From Tetrapyrgos nigripes (lineage: Eukaryota > Basidiomycota > Agaricomycetes > Agaricales > Campanellaceae): a stretch of 64,000 nt of DNA. Under the pieces are notes generated by a model. The model worked only from the letters and a program-made list of their open reading frames with translations, did no database searches and was not told the origin of the DNA. A program made the translations under genes and the position numbers. The DNA lies in contig JAACJM010000213.1 in the NCBI GenBank assembly GCA_013368315.1, positions 62,001 through 126,000 on the forward strand. The letters are read 5' to 3'. Below, one piece after another: positions 59,980 to 64,000 of the stretch; the first letter of the stretch is position 1, and every line of letters begins with the position of its first letter.

Positions 59980-61225
59980 ACCACTTCAATTGGTATAAAA
60001 GGACTAGAGTGAGTCTGTGCTAGTGGACTAAGTGTATGCACCAGTACAATAAAGGATATGTTTATTCTAAGTACTATGGTTGATGTGTACAGTGCTTCAT
60101 TTATAGTAGCAGATCCACCCTATATACTATACAAAGTTCTATAAAGACTTTGTAACAAATTCCTACTATAACACACTTAGTACCACCAGTGCAACTCAAG
60201 GGAAAGTGAAGCCCCTATTCACAGGCAAGAAACGCATAGGCTATACAACCCATATTCTAGCGCTAAACGATCACTGGTTTAGAAGGGCACCATAATCAGA
60301 GAAATCGGAGGAAAACCCTAGTAACTGACTATGTCTGAACTAGCGGTATAACAAGTGATACCTCGCTAGTAAGCAAAACAGAAGGAATATAGTCTTTTAA
60401 AGACAGTAAGGATAGATAAGTAGGACAAAGTATATATGTATGAGTTCCTAGAAAGCTCAGCTTTCATATGGTACTAAAGAGATGAACTAGCAGTGAAGGA
60501 ATAAGCCCATAGTTCATTACTGCCAGTATGCAATCTAAGGAATGAGTCATAATGAGAAAGCCCCAAAATGGTAAAGATATTTCCAAATGCAGCAGTAAGA
60601 TCAGCAAGATGTGTGCCTGATGACTGAGGCATTCCCATTAGTGCAAGTGTGACTACCAAAGATATGTAGGACCCTATAGAGAGCAGGACTCAGCTATAAG
60701 AGAAACTATACTATGAACTGGGTCTATTGACACTAAGTCTATAGTAGTGCCAGAAAAACATAAGAGGAGGAATAAGCAAAGACTACACAAACCTATAACG
60801 ACTAATTGGCGGTAAAGGAAGGCTGCCAGTTCCAGAAAGGTACTCTTAGTCAAGAAGATGCAGCAAAGGGAACATAGAAAGCCCTATTAGTTTTAGATAA
60901 TATTCTACATTTCCTAGATACCCTAATTAGAAAGTACCTACTTAATCTAGTAGTATGAACAAGCATGGACTGGCGATTAGACTAATATTTCTGTTTTCTT
61001 ATGTACCTTTTAGCAGACATTAAAAAGAAATGTAGAACTGTATAGTAGTAGCTGCGAGTAGTATAAAAGGACTAGGTATTTCTTGTAGTTACTCAAGCCA
61101 TGTACTGTAGAGTATTGGTCATCTCACTAGCACTAGCTGTAGAGACTGCAAAACACGGACTATGCTTCTACCAAATTTACCTCACTCGCATCAAGTATAA
61201 ACAAAGTGTGTGGATCAATAGTGTT
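59980..61225. repeat. Long dispersed repeat, copy 2 (LTR-like), cut by an LTR element
   Basis: It carries the same block order as copy 1. It stops abruptly at GGATCAATAGTGTT (61212-61225), where another LTR starts at 61226. In copy 1 the corresponding sequence continues past this point (GGATATAATAGAGTTTAAA). GTGTT at 61221-61225 would be the left target duplication of that insertion; the right one lies outside the window. Confidence 0.6.
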
Positions 61226-62107
61226 TGTCACAAACTGCTACAGTTCTTTGTCCTCCTTCTTCTTCTACTTCATTATTGAACCCATTTTTTGATCACTTGT
61301 CTATTGCATTTCCTTGATAAACCTTTTAAACCTTATATCACTGACTTTGAATCTTATAGAACCTGTCAAACTCTATAATAACTGTCAATCAATCTTCCAT
61401 TCCATTGATCCTATCTTTACCCTACATTTCTCCAATTTCCCCTATGTTTCTCCTATTTCTCCTATGTTTCTCCTATCACTTATTCATTGCTCTTCTATAT
61501 AAACCACTAGACATTCTAGCTAGTCCTTTAGTTCATTCACTTTGTCTCCGCTCCATACTATACTATGTGTCAAGAACAGGTCAGGCTGGGTACTGGTAAC
61601 CTCTCAGGCCACCACACAGAGGCAATAGATGATGACAAGACAAGTAGAATAGATAGATAGTGAGTAAGCCAAAGGTGGGCCTATGTCAACATAGTACTGA
61701 GCCAAGCTGAGCAGTATGGATCTAAGGGATACAAGTGGACAGACTAAGGAACCTATCTACAAAGCCATGTAGTAAATATACAAAAGTGCGAAGCTAGATC
61801 AGCAGGTATCTGATGGAGACAACCATAGGATGATAGTCATGTGTCTAAGTGATGTCAATATGTGCAGTAGAAGCAGATATGATCTGTCAGTCAGAGAAAT
61901 GATGTATCAAAGAAGATAGAAGTCATAGGTACCAGGAGATGAGATCTAGAACAAAAGAAGTAGAAGGAATGGAAGACAGGGTCTGGAAGTGAAGACAGGA
62001 AGGGATTCATGACACTATGCAGTGTAGAGCCTAGTCAGCTTACTCTTGTTTCTCTATCTCTCTTAACTCTCAATCAATCTTATTTGTGTGACTTGGGTGG
62101 TTTGACA
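61226..62107 (+). mobile_element. 5' LTR of a Ty3/gypsy-like element, itself interrupted
   Basis: It starts TGTCACAAACTGCTACAG and ends GGGTGGTTTGACA, matching the solo LTR at 56704-57108 over most of its length. Extra length comes from a nested 447-bp solo LTR at 61568-62014. A gag-like region follows 0.7 kb downstream on the same strand, so this is read as the 5' LTR of an element running off the window. Confidence 0.75.
61568..62014. mobile_element. Nested solo LTR of a different family
   Basis: It starts TGTCAAGAACAGG and ends GATTCATGACA, flanked by CTATG on both sides (61563-61567, 62015-62019). The flanking LTR sequence rejoins exactly after removing it (ACTATG then CAGTGTAGAGCC, as in the uninterrupted copy at about 56995). 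It has no similarity to its host LTR apart from the termini. Confidence 0.85.
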
Positions 62108-62827
62108 TCGAGTGTACCAGCAACCTTGACACTTGAACAAACTCCCATACACCCACCTCACTATTTGAGTCTTTTTCCCCTCTATCTTGCTTATCTCTGT
62201 TCTCAACTCCTTTTACATTTTACCACTATTTCATCCATATTGCAAGCATTGTTCTTCCTCCCTGCAATTCAAATATGTTTTGATTGCTAAGCAGACACTA
62301 CTTTGAGTAACAGTGTAGCAACAATCGTCCCCCCTTTCATATATTCTTTTCACTCTGTCTTCTCCATTCTCTTGGATTTGCTTCGAACTGCCTGAGAGCC
62401 CACCTGACTACAAACAACCTCCTCTCCCTCTTCCACTCTATGGTGTAGCCACACAGTAGGCATCCAGGTGGATCCTTGGAGCTACAATTGAAACTTCATC
62501 TGTACACATTGTTGGGTTTGGAAATTGGGACCAGGTGACGTGATCCTTTCTGTCTATTCATACATCTGAGTCACCCTCGACCTTGATACCGAGGAAACTG
62601 TTGTTAGGATTACGGGACCTCTCTTCCTCAAAGAGTACAATACACCTACACTGTCCCTTACAGACTATGGCACACCTACCTCCTTTATTTTCAAATCTTC
62701 ATGGCAATTTAAAAGGCAGAAAGAAGGCCCTAAGAGATTGTAGAGATAGTATATGACAAGTTGACAAACAGAATCTGCAGACCCAACTCTTTCCTGTGCA
62801 GGCCGTCCACATGCTTATTGGCCCAAA

Positions 62828-63950
62828 TTGAAACAAGACACTTATTATATTGCAGATGACAAAGAAAATCCATGGAAGTTCTGCTGTGAACTACTGTGTC
62901 TTAACAGATACAACAAACAGAGACTTCCTCCCAATGTTTCCCTTAGTCAACTATTTGAAGTTATAACCGATAATCAGGAACTAGAGATTCGAAAGGCACA
63001 TCCCATCATTGACTCTGAAAATGAACCAGACCAAGGAACATCTAACCCTACAAACACTCAACCAAATCCAGAACCCTCTTCTCTCACACCACCTGATCTG
63101 TCTTCTGCATCAGATCTGTTACCAGATCCATCTTCTAATAATCCATCAACCCCTCCCTGAGATCCTTCTCCCGATCCATCAGAACCAAACAATCCTTCCT
63201 CTCCTATAATTCCATCTACTGAAGGACCATCTGTAGCCCCTCGTCGTCCAAACCCTCCTGGTCTCCAGATCCATCGGATCCAGATGATTCAGTTATGTCT
63301 GACGCAGCACCTAACAACTCTAATAGTACTTCCGAATGAGGAAGGAAGCCTGACACCTTCAATGGAGAATGTGATGAAGTGAAGCAGTGGTTAGCCTCGT
63401 TCAACAACTACCTATGTCAGAACAAGGCCAGATACTCCACCAAGGACTCCAAGGTGTCCTTATTCCTCTCGTTCTTCACAGGAGAGAGAGGAGGAGATTG
63501 GGCAACTCAAAAAATTACAGAACGAGATGAGGAGGATGTGAAAGTTAAACCAGATGAAAGGTGATGGACAACGTTAAAGGAGATAAAGGACAGATTTAAG
63601 AAGGACTTCAAAGCTCTTGCTGCTGATGAGGTTGTGAAGAATAAGATCAAGAATGCATCTTTGATATGTACGGAGAAGAGTCAGACTACAGAGAAATAGC
63701 TCTCAGGTCTTCAGAGGGATCTTTGGAAGTTGGTAGTGGGAACATGGCCGAGTATAGAGAAAGGGCAATGGATCTCCATTTGGAATGGATAAACGAGAGA
63801 GAAAGAAGGACATTCGAGACTATTCTCTACGCCAAGGATGAATTTGGGCCCTTCTCAGGGATGGATGGTAGCAAGTGTAAATATGCTTATGAATATGGGA
63901 CCAGGTGCTAACTCGTCCTTTAATCCTTTGCCTAAACTGACACCCGAAGA
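62828..63950 (+). pseudogene. Ty3/gypsy-like gag region, with stops, open at the right edge
   Basis: An N-terminal Pro/Ser-rich stretch (PDLSSASDLLPDPSS) runs to a stop at 63158. After a frame change comes a gag capsid-like block: RKPDTFNGECDEVKQWLASF, YSTKDSKVSLFLSFFTGERG, GDWATQKITERDEEDVK, then WTTLKEIKDRFKKDFKAL after a TGA near 63562. A further frame has MAEYRERAMDLHLEWINERE (63666-63911). Several stops and shifts show decay. Pol lies beyond the window if present. Confidence 0.65.
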
Positions 63951-64000
63951 AAGGGACTGACTCCAAAAACTAGGAGCATGCTTGCATGTAGGCAACCCAG

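Overview
The window reads as nuclear DNA of a mushroom-forming fungus (Basidiomycota, Agaricomycetes). Genes are broken by many short (about 36-80 nt) GT..AG introns. Proteins are of fungal types: Ric1-Rgp1 arrestin-like subunit, COP9 signalosome subunit 7, Kre9-like wall protein, GH10 xylanase, RlpA-like double-psi barrel protein and a TKL-type kinase. The mobile elements are families common in agaricomycetes: Tc1/mariner-like, pogo/CENP-B-like, hAT-like MITE, Plavaka-like CACTA, non-LTR reverse transcriptase remnant and LTR elements. No species can be named from sequence alone.

Layout. 0-23.8 kb is a gene-dense arm. It carries RGP1, a small hydrophobic secreted protein, a Phe tRNA with an intron, a Kre9-like single-pass membrane protein, two tandem paralogous 8-cysteine secreted proteins, csn7, two unrecognised genes (one a coiled-coil protein) and an F-box protein on the minus strand. 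Two TIR-bounded, TA-flanked MITE-like elements lie here (7.8-8.4 and 12.9-13.0 kb). 23.8-27.1 kb is gene-poor. 27.1-48.1 kb is mixed: a Ser-rich RlpA/DPBB surface protein, a TIR element holding a reverse-transcriptase fragment, a complete but degenerate Tc1/mariner transposon, a three-TM membrane protein, a small Cys/His-rich protein, a GH10 xylanase, a kinase-like remnant, a kinase/AT-hook/GATA fusion gene and a 911-residue low-complexity protein. 48.1-64 kb is a mobile-element graveyard: a palindrome array, an intact-looking 200-residue coiled-coil gene, a pogo-like transposase broken by a hAT-like MITE, a Plavaka-like remnant and nested LTR sequences with gag fragments running off the right edge.

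How genes might work together. Several products act at or outside the wall: a wall-linked Kre9-like protein, a DPBB protein, secreted cysteine-rich proteins, a hydrophobic secreted protein and a xylanase. csn7 (cullin deneddylation) and the F-box protein (SCF substrate adaptor) belong to one ubiquitin pathway, but nothing suggests an operon or cluster.

Most noteworthy: (1) one continuous 2.2-kb exon joins a TKL-type kinase C-lobe to two AT-hooks and a GATA zinc finger; (2) the xylanase gene appears to need a 2-nucleotide micro-exon between two ordinary introns immediately before the catalytic-acid codon; (3) nested transposon insertions can be dated relative to each other by their target-site duplications.
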